Source: Limnanthes douglasii subsp. nivea
Lineage: Eukaryota; Streptophyta; Magnoliopsida; Brassicales; Limnanthaceae
Length of the DNA stretch: 64,000 bases
Direction: 5' to 3'
Assembly: GCA_036936605.1 (NCBI GenBank)
Contig: JAUPFV010000001.1
Coordinates: 71,939,910 to 72,003,909, forward strand
Below are positions 52,801 through 64,000 of the stretch, one piece after another. How positions within the stretch are numbered: position 1 is the stretch's first letter; every line of letters begins with the position of its first letter. The position numbers and the translations under genes were made by a program. A model generated the notes under the pieces. That model was not told the origin of the DNA. It did not search any database and saw only the letters and a program-made list of their open reading frames with translations.

Positions 52801-55364
52801 CTCTGCTTCACTCTTTAAATTTGATCTCTTATAATTTAGGGGCCTAAACTGAGTTACTAAATTAGTTGTTAGTAAATGATCAACAAAAAAGAAATATTTT
52901 ATTAGTGAAAAGGGACTGAATTTAATCTTACACATACAGAAGGACATCATATTAAGGGTTATGATTGGGAATTTATATATACCTCACTCATCATAATCAT
53001 TTGTGGAGACAATGGGCTTCATTGTGCTACGCATTACCTATGAAGCTAGTATTTTAAGATTAGACATTGTATGTTCGGCCAAACCTTCCTTGGGGGTAGT
53101 AACTGACTGATAACTAAATCATATTTTCAACAATGAAAAATTAGTTATTTATGAGTATGGTGTGTGTACATGCAACAACGATATCATGCAATATGTGCTC
53201 ACCATCAAGAAATATGTGTGATAGTCTCCCTTAGGGGCCGACCTACACACAAAACAACCATTTCTGAAGTTGTGAGGCTCTAAAATCCTTTCCTTTCATG
53301 GCTTGCCAGACATTTCCCACTCTGGTGGGATACCAAGTCCACCAATCAGTCCCAAATACCTTAAATCAGATTTTCTAGTTGCTTGTAATCTGAAACTAAG
53401 AGTTTGTTATTTGAAAAAGAACTTCCTTAAAGGGTTTAAGAAATAGACACGGCCATAATTATTATATATTATCTAACAATAAAAAAAATTGATCATGGAA
53501 GTGAAAACAAATACTTTCGTGAATGAAATATCAAGATTGAGTAGATCCATAACATGGAGAGAACCATGCAAAGCGGAAGGAAAAGACGGCATCCTTGACA
53601 CTAGAATTCAGATTTTGAGCATGCTAAGGACAAACATAAGTCTGCATAAATCTCGTATGACTAAATTTGTAGCTCATAAGGTTTTATTAGGAAATTATAT
53701 TCTTATCCAAAATCTTGAATGTAGAAACATAGGTAAAAAACTAATGTATGCAAAGGCGGAGGAATGTTATGAGGAAAGAAATTATAGGAATATTAACATA
53801 TGATATTTCCATTCGAGTGGAATTATGTGTTTTAGTTTTTTTTCCAAATTGCAAGAAATTACATTCTTCAAAAGATTTGTGAAACTGTAAATAATGTAGA
53901 AAATAAAGTTGTGGCAATGGTGATGGAAGTCAACATTGCAGAAAAAAAATATTTTGACTCGTGGTACGATAGATGTTCATAGATACATATGGTTTATGAT
54001 AAAGATCTATTCAAATAATATCAAGGGAGCACTGATGCATATGAGGTAAAAATAGGTAGCACCACTAGATTAAAAGTAAAAGGACATGGAATCATTGAGT
54101 TAATCTCAAAGTCTAAAATTTCATTCACTTAAAAAACATGTAATAGTTCAATTAGGGTTTGGAAACCTTAAATAGGAATCATTCGAAACCTTAATACAAA
54201 ATAATAAAATAAAACAAACATACCATTAAATCCTACTGAATCTGCACATACAGATTTTATTCACTAATTAAAATATGCTTCTAAACTAAAATAAAATAAA
54301 TATAAAAAATATTTAAATAATTGAATTTAAATAGTGGGCTACATCACGTGACATATTAGTTTGTCAACCTATTGGCTCACAAATTGATAAACTCTACCCA
54401 TAAGATGATGGGACTAACATTCTTAATCCATTACTAAATTGGAAACATGATAATCCAAATATATGATTGTCAAGAAACTCTAGCTAGAGCTAGCAATGAA
54501 ATCTATAAATAAAAGTCATAAATTTAATACATAAGTATGTTTGCCAATAATTCAGATTAGTTAGACATCAGCCTTGTACGTGCGCTATGGTGAGACACGT
54601 CGGATCTGTATACCAACCCTTTTGCTCGAGAATTGGTTAGAATGAATGCACTAGAATTCTTAAGTTGATATTTTGCAAATGATGAAAACCTCATTCGTTT
54701 ATAAAGAACATATGTATCAAATTTTAAATATGTATCAACATGTATTATTGAAAGGTAATAATATATAAAATTATATTTCATTAGCGATGTGTAGTATATG
54801 TTGTTGGTTATTATGTTTTTTAAAATATGATAAAAATAGTGTAAGAATTGAATCTATAAGAATCTAGAGATGTTGTTGCCTCTCATGATATAATGATTTA
54901 CTCTCGCATTATGTTTCTTGAAATCTATAAAGCACACCTCCAAAATACTACTAAGCAAAACTATGTATAAACTGATTTTTAAATCCATTGTGTGTTTGAG
55001 ATAGTTGGCTAGGTCACACAGAATATTCGTTCATATTTTACGAATACAAAAGTTTCTAGTTTAAATTTATTGTTTAAAAAAAATCAAACTCGAATTATAT
55101 TTTATTTTATCGATGAAATCTGTCTCAACGAGAAAATGAGAGACAGTATATAATAAAATGAAAGATTGTTGAAATATTAATAAACATGATAGAAATTAAT
55201 TCGGAGAATGTTTTCAAAGCTAAAATTGGATCATGGGAGTAAAATAGGTGCGGGAGTAGGTGATTATCCATGACAGATAAGCTAATGAAGGTTAAGGTCA
55301 TCACGACAAATAGCATGCATCAATACGATAATATGAACAAAGAGACCTAAAATTTAAGATTATA
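52801..55364. other. AT-rich spacer without a supported gene
   Basis: A 104-codon open frame at 53489-53803 (plus) has no motif I recognise and no codon pattern or neighbours that support it. The rest is AT-rich with no clear element. Confidence 0.5.
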
Positions 55365-55625
55365 GATTTTCGTCGCGGTAACATGATATTTTTAGGTTAT
55401 TGTTGTGGCAATAGCTGAGCTCGTTGCGGAAACACTACAAATGCAACTTCATGGAATTAATTCTAGAATTTTCGTGGCGGTACAAATTGAGATTACTGTA
55501 GTGACAAGTCATATTTTTCGCAACAACACGAGTCATCTCGTGGTAAAGATCGTAATGGTTGAGCCACTATATATTAGCAATCGGCTCACCACAAAGAGCT
55601 CTGTTTATTGTCGCAATAACCATGA
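55365..55625. repeat. Cluster of GTNGCGG-type short motifs, possible CACTA-like subterminal region
   Basis: Variants of one short word recur within 260 bp in both orientations: TCGTCGCGGTAAC, GTTGTGGCAATAG, CGTTGCGGAAAC, CGTGGCGGTAC, TCGCAACAAC and TGTCGCAATAAC. Subterminal repeats of this style are typical of CACTA transposons, and CACTACAAAT occurs at about 55430. No inverted-repeat pair was found. Confidence 0.3.
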
Positions 55626-56229
55626 ACATATATCTTCTTTTTAGAGTTATGTTTTTTTAAAGATATTTTGTCGATTAGATTTTTCTAATTTTTTTATAAA
55701 TCCTATAAATAGTATATAGATAAGAGATGAAAGGACAAAGTTTCTAATCCTCTATACATTTCTAAAATTAAATATATCGATTGAGTCTTATTTCTAGTTT
55801 TTGTATTAAAACTTAAAATATTTGAAATATATTGAAATTGAAATTAAAAAATTCATCAAATAATATAAACAATAAAAATATATATTAAAAAAACGTATTC
55901 AATTATGTTTCATTTTTTTTTTGTAATTTATTCAGAGATATTTTACGAGAATTCTAAAAACAAATATAAACTTTGTTTATAATACATCCTAGTTTTCTCA
56001 TATTTTGATCCGTTCGTACGATTTATCGTTCGATATATATATGAGATCATCGATCCATTGAAGCAAAAGATCATTAAATAATATTTCGTTTTATTATGGA
56101 ATGATATTTAATATGTCAAAAGATAGTTAAAAATTCTTGAATGTTGGATTTTGTATTAGTTAAAAATGATTTCTAACTCTCTTTATTTTTTGACGTCTCG
56201 GTCTTTCATTTTGTCGTGTAAGCTTTGTT
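55626..56229. other. Spacer, no gene seen
   Basis: AT-rich sequence preceding the LTR-like region of element C. Confidence 0.5.
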
Positions 56230-57018
56230 GTTGTGCCACACATACTGTAAAGGAACAAACAAGTTCTGCCAAAGTAGTCTACTATGTTTTAGTCAAGAAA
56301 GAGATCACTTTATTCATCAATAGGTTTTCCCTATTTATAATATACAGACGAGTGGGTAGTTACATTTGGTTACGCTAAAAGCGCAACTAACCCACTTTAA
56401 CCATTATACCTATAATTGTGGAACTAACAACTGTTACCACTATTATCCCTATAATCGTGGAATAACTAACACGCCCTAAACTCGTGGATTTAATCGTCTG
56501 TTAACATTACAAATAAAAGCTCTGAGTGCAATCTATACATTAATCTGATCTGAACTCTTCTTTTTAGGAACACCAGAGTTGACCTAATTCGCTGAGCTCA
56601 AACTCAAGCTCGGAAACCAGTTTGATCTATTGTGCTGAGCTCGAGCTCACTTATGACGCGCTCAGGTTCTTTCCTTTTACTACCTTCCTTGTTCTAGTTG
56701 ATCAACTCTACTATGTCGTTATCAAGCTCATCTTGAGCTTGAATTCAGTCGATCAACTCTTCTTTTACATCATCGATCTCATCATGATCTTGAGTTCAGC
56801 AACACCATGCCTGCTCTTAAGTTTGCTTCCATTATCATGCTCTGTGCACCGTTGAGCTCGGTTCAATGACGAGCTCAGTATCTTTTTGAGATCATCCCTA
56901 TTATATGTCAATAACGTCAACCTGTTATTGATCTATTCCACGTTATCTATTGTTGATGATGACCTGATGTCGAGCTCATCCAAACCACAGAGCTCGTGTC
57001 CTGGGGAATCCCCCCTAG
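56230..57018 (-). repeat. Probable 3' LTR of element C, ends approximate
   Basis: On the minus strand a TATA-like TATTATAAATAGGG lies at about 56330-56345. AGGGGGGAT at about 57011-57019 is a candidate polypurine tract, as expected at the inner edge of a 3' LTR. The region is rich in GAGCTC and GAGCTTGA words. Only one LTR is in view, so the limits are guesses. Confidence 0.5.
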
Positions 57019-57119
57019 TTTAGAGGTTGATTAAGACATTAATGAACCTGTAAATTATAAATAAATTAAAATCTTTATTTATAATAATAATTTGAATCGT
57101 CATGTGTCTGCTTCTTTCT

Positions 57120-57129
57120 GACACGTGTC
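57120..57129 (+). promoter_or_regulatory. G-box palindrome upstream of the accessory gene of element C
   Basis: GACACGTGTC, identical to the site at 29153-29162 in element B, 429 bp... upstream of the ATG at 57558 by about 430 bases. The surrounding sequences are otherwise clearly different. Confidence 0.55.
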
Positions 57130-57557
57130 ATCAAGACAAATGGCGGTTTTCTGACAACGCCATTTCCTGTAGTTACCTTTTGGTGACTTAGCTTCCTGAC
57201 ACAATTTTCAAATAAACAATGATGTCACAACTTTCACCCGTTCGCGAAAACGTTCCATTACTCAAATAACTTCCTCATTTATTTGAAAAAACCATATTTC
57301 TGCAAGTGTTATACTTTATTCTTCTTGAAAAAACTCTTTGCAAACTTATTCCCAGGTGTTCACTTCTTTCCTTCGTCAACAACTTCTCAGGTAACATCTT
57401 TATTCTTAACTCTTTCGTTTATCTTCAATATTGTAGATAATCCAATATTCAAGGTTTTAAAAACTTTAGTTGTAGAGGAGTTCCCAAAATCGTTTGCCCT
57501 TACCATCACAATCGTTCTGATTTATGTCCTTCCCTAATTGGAGTTTATAGAAAAACC

Positions 57558-60057
57558 ATGGCACCCAAAAAGGGAGTGAGGAGTAAGATCTCCAAAATTG
57601 CAGAATCCTTATACGAGAATGTGAACAACTTAGAAAACTATTTTTCTCGAATAGCTCCTAGATACAATAATTTAGACGATGAAGGAATCACCAATCTAAA
57701 GGAACGATGCAATATTCCTGATAACATAACCATTAGGGCTCATGGTTTAGGCGAGCATTCTTATCACACACAGGAAACAGAAACTTTCCTTTTCACCACT
57801 TTGTTCGACTGGGGACTGAGGTTACCCCTCCCTGAACAAATTCGTAACTACTTCAGAGTTCTGGGTATTTGCCCCACCTAGATGTCAGCAAACGGCTGGA
57901 GGTTGTTGCTCAACATAGTCCTTATTTCGCGCTTGTTAAACATCAAAATATGTTTATCAGACCTCCTTTTGGGTATCGATGTAACCAAGCTAGCCAAAAC
58001 TCTCTTCTTCTACACCCATTTTAAAGGATTTAAGAAGATTGTAGAACTACCGAACTCTGATAGGAATTGGAAAAATTCCTTTGTCTTTGTTTCGGGTAAT
58101 TGGGAACACATGACCCATACTCTAAATCTTCAACTAGAACGTCATTGAAAGAAAACTTGTAAGCCTTGTTTTCATTTTGTAGGGAAATATTAATTTGTTC
58201 GAACTGTTTGATCATACCCTTGTGTCTTCAGGTGAACTCCCAAACCAGACTTGGTGGAAAGAAGGAAAACCAGACGATTACATAAATCCCCTGATCAGAG
58301 TTAGCAGGTTATCCTTTGAAACCTGGCAACAAGACCCCAAAAATCTGTTCACTTGATACAACTACCTACGATCAGGACTGTGGCCCATTCCTGAACTCAG
58401 CACATCAGAAGAGGAAGGAATAAAAATGACAGACGGCTCTAAAGCTACCATGGACCGTCTCAAGATGATTTTAGAAAAGAAGCTCCGTGAGAAAAACAGT
58501 CCTGGCGTTTGGCTAGCAGTACCTCAAGTCACACGCAAAGCTAGCGAAGCTGGGGATTCTGCCTCTGCATCAGCTCTCTCCATTGATCAAGGAAATGACG
58601 GTGGTAAGGAGAAAGAGAGGTCTATCGAGCAAAATGGAAAAGAAGTACCCTATGTGCCTGCAGTTTCTCAACCCACTGACACTCGAGCAGAAAAAGAAGA
58701 TGAAGAGGAATAGACTAACTCTGGTGCCCTCGACACGAGGAGGAAGAAAAAACAAAAGGTAATTGAAGTTGTTCCTTTAACCACCATAAAATTTATACTC
58801 TGAGATGAAGAAGGCAAGGGCAACGAAGCCACTTCTAATGAAGGAGAAAGTCCTCTTAACCCATCAATAAGAGAAGTTTATGAAGGACAAAATCTTCCTT
58901 GGGCTAAGGAAATAGTCGATCTAGCTAATTCTGAGGAGAATGACCGTGGAGCTGAAAAAGATACAGTGTTGCAACCCCCCACCCATGCGAATTTAGCTCA
59001 GCAACTAGCACTGAGCTCATCCGTAGGAGTTCAAGCTCCCTCTTTGGAGAATACTGAAAGGATTAATCGTACCGATAATGCTGCGGAGACCAGCCAACAA
59101 AGGGTACCTGTAAGGGAGCGCCCAAAGGTGCAACTTTCACGTCCTTCCTCCTATATGTTCGAGCAACTACGCAGGACACCTGACATGTCCTATTATGATA
59201 AGGTGTCCAACGCAGAGCTCTTACAAAGACAAACAGAGCTAGATATCGAGGTAAAACCTGTTAACTCATACACTTCAAATTGTATACTACATATGTATAC
59301 TTACCTTTATTTTTGAACGTTCAGATGCAGCATAACTCATTCATCTTGAGTTATCGGAATATGTCTTCTACTGATGTAACTACGATAGAGAGATAGAAGC
59401 CTGAAGCCATGTTTTTTGGATCTTCCAAACTTTTTACCGCTGAAATCCACCGTTTGAGGCATGCATATGCCTCAGCCAAAGTTGTGAAACACGAGGCCTT
59501 GGATGCTAAAGCTCGGTTAGAAAAAAGTGGTTGCGTCTCTACAAGAAACTGTGTTGTGCAATGACCAACGCGTCACAGCTCTGTCTGAAAACCATAAGAT
59601 GGTGGTAAATCAGAATGAGAACCTGCTCAAGAGGAACTGCGATTTGCAAACACAGAATGTTAAACTGCTGGACAGGGCTAACCACCAGGTGAACAGGGTA
59701 GAGGAACAAGCAGACCAGATTGTTGCTCTGACTGCTGAGGTGAGCAAATTGACTAAAAAAGTCGAAGAAGGGTGTTCGCAGCTCGAGCGGAAACAAAAAC
59801 AATGGCAAGAAAAGATAAACGCAACTGTTGAGGAGAGGGAAACACAACTGTTCGCAGATGCAACCGACATGATTGCCACGGAGAACAAAAAAACTGTTGT
59901 AGAATTGATGGCCCTGACTCCTGGTTTGAACCTAGGGTCCATTGCTCACCTTTTACCGCCTGCTGCCCCGACCTTGATCGTGGCCCCCGAGAAAAGCACA
60001 GACACTAACACTGTTGTGGATCCTTCCGGACAATTACCCCCTGGTGGGTCTAAGTAA
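57558..60057 (+). pseudogene. Antisense accessory gene of element C, Transposase_28-like, spliced
   Basis: The ATG at 57558 is in a good context (AAACCATGGC). The domain block (LFDWGLRLPLPEQIRNYFRVL) is cut by a TAG at 57879-57881 and continues in frame (SANGWRLLLNIVLISRLLNI ... NSFVFVSGNWE). A 73-bp intron (58159-58231) sits where element B has its 81-bp intron, and exon 2 starts GELPNQTWW, parallel to QLPKDFNDY. TGA near 58354 and TAG at 58711-58713 follow. Another intron is likely from about 59251 (GAG|GTAAAA). The last block (59527-60057) is a coiled coil followed by the short conserved MALTPGLNLG stretch and a Pro-rich tail. It ends before the module shared with A and B. Function unknown. 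Confidence 0.82.
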
Positions 60058-60569
60058 TTTTCATGCTTACTTATTGAAATCAATTGTTGTCCTTTTTTTG
60101 CTATTTTAAACTTATGGTACTGCTCGCAGTATCTGGATCACATTAATTTGAATTGATGCATGCCTTTCTTTAATTATTATTACAAACGTATGTTGATAAA
60201 TGTAGACTACATTTGTGTTGAGTTATCCTGAGACTTTTTATAACCTTGAGCTCAGTACAGCTCATTGCGTAGCTTAGACAACATGTGCCATGATAACATT
60301 TTTGCGGAGAGATCCTATGGACCCTATTGCGTGGTCTTTTCAGACTTGGTCTTTGACCAGTTCGCTAATATACCCAGTACAAATTATAGACACAGTATGG
60401 TCATTGCATAGCCCGTAGGCGTGGCCAATTAGCCCGTTCGCGTTTATAGACACTTAATCTGGACTCAGTATGGTATGTTGCGTAGCCTTAAAAAGACGTG
60501 GTCATTGAACCATTCACTGGTTATAAAAGTAAAACTCACACACATTTGGCGAAAACAATAATCTATATC
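60058..60569. other. Non-coding gap between accessory gene and conserved module of element C
   Basis: Contains recurring fragments such as TGGTCATTG, GCGTAGCC/GCATAGCCC and AGTATGGT, suggesting old local duplications. No coding sequence. Confidence 0.5.
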
Positions 60570-60650
60570 AAAACTACTCAAAAGCTTGTTCGTAGATGCC
60601 TCAGTAAAAAACCTCCCCGCGCCATCAAAGAGGAAAAAGAGCACATCTTT
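60570..60650. repeat. Conserved inter-gene module, copy C
   Basis: GCCTCAGTAAAAAACCTCCCC near 60598, followed by AAAGAGGAAAAAGAGCAC, resembling copies A and B in order and position. Confidence 0.65.
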
Positions 60651-60689
60651 ACATCTTATACATTTTGGCGATACAATTTTAGGTGATTA

Positions 60690-63600
60690 ACATTCCAAGG
60701 ATGCTTGAGTGCTTGAACTTCTTGATCCGCTAATTTGTACGCGCCATGGTGTCTTGCCGATATGACTGAGTACGGGCCTTCCTAATTTGGTCCTAGCTTA
60801 CACATGCGCCGCTACCAGAACCTTGAAACACCATTTTCAAAACCAAGTCACCTTCCTTAAATTATCTTGGCTTCAACCGAGCATTGAAACGTCCTCTCAT
60901 GAGACTTCGATAATGCTCTGCTCGAACCCTGGCCTGGTCTTGTCTTTCGTCAATTAGATCTAGAGACGTTGATCTAGCTATGAGGTTTGCTTCTTCCTCA
61001 TAGTGTTGAAGTCTATGGCTCGGTACTATGACTTCCGCTGAGATAACTGCTTCAGTTCCGTATACTAAAGTAAAAGGTGTATCACCTGTTGTAGAATGTA
61101 GGGTAGTCCTATAAGCCCATAGAACCTCTGCCAACTTGTCTGGCCATTTGCCCTTGCCTCCTTCCAATTTTTTATTTAGCCCTTTTAGCAACGTTCTGTT
61201 GGTAACTTCAACCTGCTCGTTTTCCTGAGGATAATAAGGGGTGGAAAATGCTGGAGAATCCCATACCATTTACAGAAGTTTGTAAGGACCGAATTTTGAA
61301 ATTGAGGCCCGTTGTCTGTCATTAAAATTCGTGGAATCCCATAATGAGTTAGAATTTGATTGTGTATAAAATCACATACCTCTTGAGTGCGGGTTCTAAA
61401 CAAAGCTTTAGCTTCCACCCATTTCGAAAAATAGTCGACTGCCACAATGAGAATTTGTCGTTTGCTTGTGGCCATTGGCAGAGGTCATACCAAATCTATT
61501 CCTCATTTATCGAACGGACATGGGATATGAATATTCTGCATGGGCTCGCTTGGTTTATGCTGCGTGTTTGAATATTCTTGACACTTATGACAATGCAGGA
61601 CGAGATTCTCAGCATCATTTGCTAGCTCAGGCCAATAATATCCAGCGAGCACGAATCGTTGAATCAACGTTTGGTGTCCACAATGAGCTCCTGCTTCTCC
61701 CGAATGTAGATCTTCTAACACAGAACTAGCTTCAGTTCGATCAAGACATCGAAGCAGGGGTCTGGTTGAACTTTTCCTATATAAAATATCATCAAAGACA
61801 CAATAGCCGCTCTGATCTACAATGCACGAGCCTCATTCTTACTTTCGGGCAATACTCCTTGATTAAGGTAATGGAGGTATCGAGTCCGCCAATCATCATT
61901 GTTAACAAACGAATTAACCGCACCAACCGTTAAAATCAGCTATGTTGCAGGGAGTTGATGGATCAAAATTGCTGGATGCTCTCTTGCAGCTGCTTCCTTT
62001 GCCAAAATGTCAGCTACCGAATTATCTCTTCGGGGGATCTGCTCATAAGAAACGTTAGTAAACTTGGACTCATATTCTTTGAGAATTACGAGATATTCCT
62101 TGATTCCATCTTTCTTAACGTCATAAAGTCCTCGTGCTTGATTTACCACCAACTGAGAATCAGATCTGATTTTAATAGCTCGAGCTCTATATATTAAAGA
62201 AAACTTCATACCACAAAGGGCAGCTTCATATTCCGCAACATTATTCGTAACCGGAAAATTGAAACGCACTACCTGCTTAATCTCCTCTTCTGTTAGAGTT
62301 CTGACTACAATGCCTGCACCTCCTCCTGTTATTGAAGATGCACCGTCCACTTCAATAATCCATTTATCGAGCTCGACCATATGTTCATCGCCTACCTCAT
62401 CATGTTCTTCTCTTGACAAGCCGAACTCAGCTAAAAAATCCGCAATTGTCTGTCCTTTTATAGCTACATGTGGCTCAAAACGAATGTCATATTCCCCCAA
62501 CTCTATGCTCCATTTAGTTAATCTACCAGAAATATCGGTTTTTTGCAGCACTTGTTCGCAAAGGATATTTCGTTCTCACCATGATAACATGCCCTTGAAA
62601 ATATGACATCATTCTCCGAGCTGCAACAACCAAGCTTAAAGCCAATTTCTTAAGGTTTAGATACCTTGTCTCTGCATCTGTCAACGTTTTACTTGTATAA
62701 TACACGGGCTGCTTTTTCCCCTTTTGTTCGCGCACAAGAACCGAACTTACAAAAAAATGTGATACTGCCAAGTACATAAACAACGGCTCTTCTGGTGCAG
62801 GGCAGATAAAATCTCAGGACACGTAAGATATTTCTTCATGTCATCAAAAGCCTTGTTGCACTCCTCTGTCCATGCAAATCTCTTGGCACCCCACAATGCT
62901 TCAAAAAAGAGGTGACTTTTATCTGAAGCTCGCGAGATGAACCTTAAAGAGCTGCTAACCTTCCTGTGAGACATTGGACTTCCTTAACACTCATTGGCGG
63001 TTCCATTTGAAAAATCTCACTTAATTAAACTGGATCTACCTCAATGCCCTGCTGACTTACCACGTAGCCTAGGAATTTTCCCTCAGCCACACCAAAAGAA
63101 CATTTTTCTGGGTTAAGTTTTAGGTTATATTTGCGTAATAAATAAAAAACAACCTGTAAGGTGCTGAGATACTGCTCCTCTTCGTGAGTTTTAATAATCA
63201 TGTCATCAATATACGCTTCCAAATGTTGCCCCAAATGATCCTGAAAAATGTGATTAACTAGCCTTTGATACGTTGATCCCGCATTCTTCAACCCAAAGGG
63301 CATGACCGTATAACAACAGAGGCCCTGCTCGGTCTGAAAAGTTGTGTGCTCTTGATCAGACGGGTGCATGTGAATCTGATTATATCACGAATATACGTCC
63401 ATAAAAGATAGGAATTTGCACCCTGAAGCTGAATCAACGAGCTGATCTATCCTCGGTAATGGGAAAGCATCCTTAGGACATGCTTGGTTCAAATCGGTAA
63501 AATCCACACACATTCTTCATTGCCAGCTCTTTTTTTTTAACTAAAACTGGATTGGTTATCCAGACCGGGTACCTTGCTTTTCGGATATGCCCCAATCGAG

Positions 63601-64000
63601 TGAGCTTAGTGAACTCTGCCAATATCGCAACATGCTTCTCAGCTGAAAATGCTCTTCGTTTCTGTCGCACTGGTTTAGTGCATGGATCAATAGCCAATTC
63701 ATGACTTATAATTGCAGGACTTACTCCTAAAACGTCAGCTGCCTCTCGAGAAAATACATCTAAATTCTTTGCTAATAAATCCACAAATTATACCTTTGAC
63801 TCTGAAGTCAGTTTATTCTCCAGGTGTAGCACTCTATTAGCAATTACCGTATCCGTTGTCATAACATCCGTTGTGGGTGAATCCTTATTTTTACGTGGAT
63901 CATCCACTTATTCTGGCGAGGTAAGACGTGTTACAGCTGGAACAATGTCCCCCCCCCCCCCCCCCCCCCGTCATTTAATTGCTATTGGATGGGTTTTGAA
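60690..64000 (-). pseudogene. Tat-like pol of element C: RT, two RNase H domains, integrase; continues outside
   Basis: On the minus strand from the right: a pre-RT segment (NLDVFSREAADVLG, IDPCTKPVRQKRRAFSAEK at 63784-63620); RT with MPFGLKNAGSTYQRLV and AYIDDMIIKTHEEE near 63210; Gypsy RNase H (YYTSKTLTDAETRYLNLKKLALSL); archaeal-type RNase H with IIEVDGASS near 62345, NVAEYEAAL near 62240 and IRSDSQLVVNQARG near 62160; integrase finger (HCGH...CHKCQ near 61665-61590); integrase core (VDYFSKWVEAKAL, MTDNGPQFQN near 61310) and QVEVTNRTLL near 61205. Frameshifts and stops occur at about 63375-63470, 63000, 62750, 61930-61720 and 61270. The frame also meets a 21-base C run at 63949. Confidence 0.88.
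63949..63969. repeat. Homopolymer run of 21 C
   Basis: Uninterrupted C tract (G on the sense strand of element C pol). It may be a slippage expansion or an assembly or consensus artefact. Confidence 0.95.

Larger units (their letters stand above)
56230..64000 (-). mobile_element. Element C: Tat-like Ty3/Gypsy retrotransposon, cut by the right window edge
   Basis: Same architecture as element B: an LTR-like end at the left, a plus-strand accessory gene (57558-60057), a conserved module (about 60570-60650) and minus-strand pol from integrase (60690) up to the region between protease and RT at the right edge. Gag, protease and the 5' LTR lie outside the window. The left end is not precisely placed because the partner LTR is absent. 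Confidence 0.85.

Noticed and set aside
53489..53803. 104-codon plus-strand frame
   Set aside because: Plausible length, but no recognisable motif, splice context or neighbouring gene; left as an unassigned frame in the spacer.

Overview
This window is plant nuclear DNA, most likely from a eudicot, in a region built almost entirely of transposable elements. The evidence is the set of families (L1-type LINE, Mu-like transposon with a Ulp1-family gene, Tat-like Ty3/Gypsy elements with antisense accessory genes, CRM/Reina-like Gypsy, Copia), the spliced genes with ordinary GT-AG plant introns, and the AT-rich, microsatellite-rich spacers. I see no convincing host gene, rRNA, tRNA, CRISPR array or bacterial-type operon. 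The species cannot be told from this sequence.

Layout. 1-4720: 5' part of a decayed L1-type LINE on the minus strand, cut by the window edge. 5671-17121: a complete 11.45-kb Mu-like DNA transposon (MULE) with an exact 9-bp target-site duplication and degenerate terminal inverted repeats. It carries an intact two-exon 725-aa transposase (minus), a ten-exon Ulp1-like gene of about 1,078 codons (plus) and a small acidic-repeat gene (plus). 18000-19500: decayed Copia gag region. 20020-28579 plus 38304-38455: a rearranged head-to-head pair of old Tat-like Gypsy elements. 28580-38303: a nearly complete Tat-like Gypsy (element B; two LTRs, 5-bp duplication) inserted into the antisense accessory gene of the older element. 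40190-49140: diverged direct repeats, into which a 5.5-kb CRM/Reina-like Gypsy (element D, 42207-47687; two 512-bp LTRs, 5-bp duplication) is inserted. 49820-52800: decayed Copia pol on the minus strand. 56230 to the right edge: a third Tat-like element (C), cut by the window.

The most interesting unit is the MULE. Its non-coding DNA (four long introns of the Ulp1-like gene, the transposase intron, both 5'-leader introns and both intergenic gaps) is packed with the hexamer TTCGCA or its complement, about 70 copies by eye. Thirteen of these form an inverted pair with exactly the same 8-nt spacing (TTCGCA-N8-TGCGAA, 20 bp). Only one hexamer was seen in coding sequence and none was seen in the TIRs. 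Short introns of the same gene (74-82 bp) have none. In Arabidopsis VANDAL-type MULEs, VANC proteins recognise short motifs clustered in their own element's non-coding DNA and counteract silencing. I infer, without proof, that the Ulp1-like protein or the transposase here reads the TTCGCA code in a similar way. The Ulp1 domain looks catalytically compromised (Asp to Asn, and a reading-frame break before the Cys), which would suit a binding role better than a protease role.

The Tat-like elements share one plan: gag-pol on one strand and, downstream, a spliced accessory gene on the opposite strand, with the two converging on a conserved short module. Many breaks in the Gypsy genes are stop codons explicable by C-to-T or G-to-A change, as expected of long-methylated transposons.
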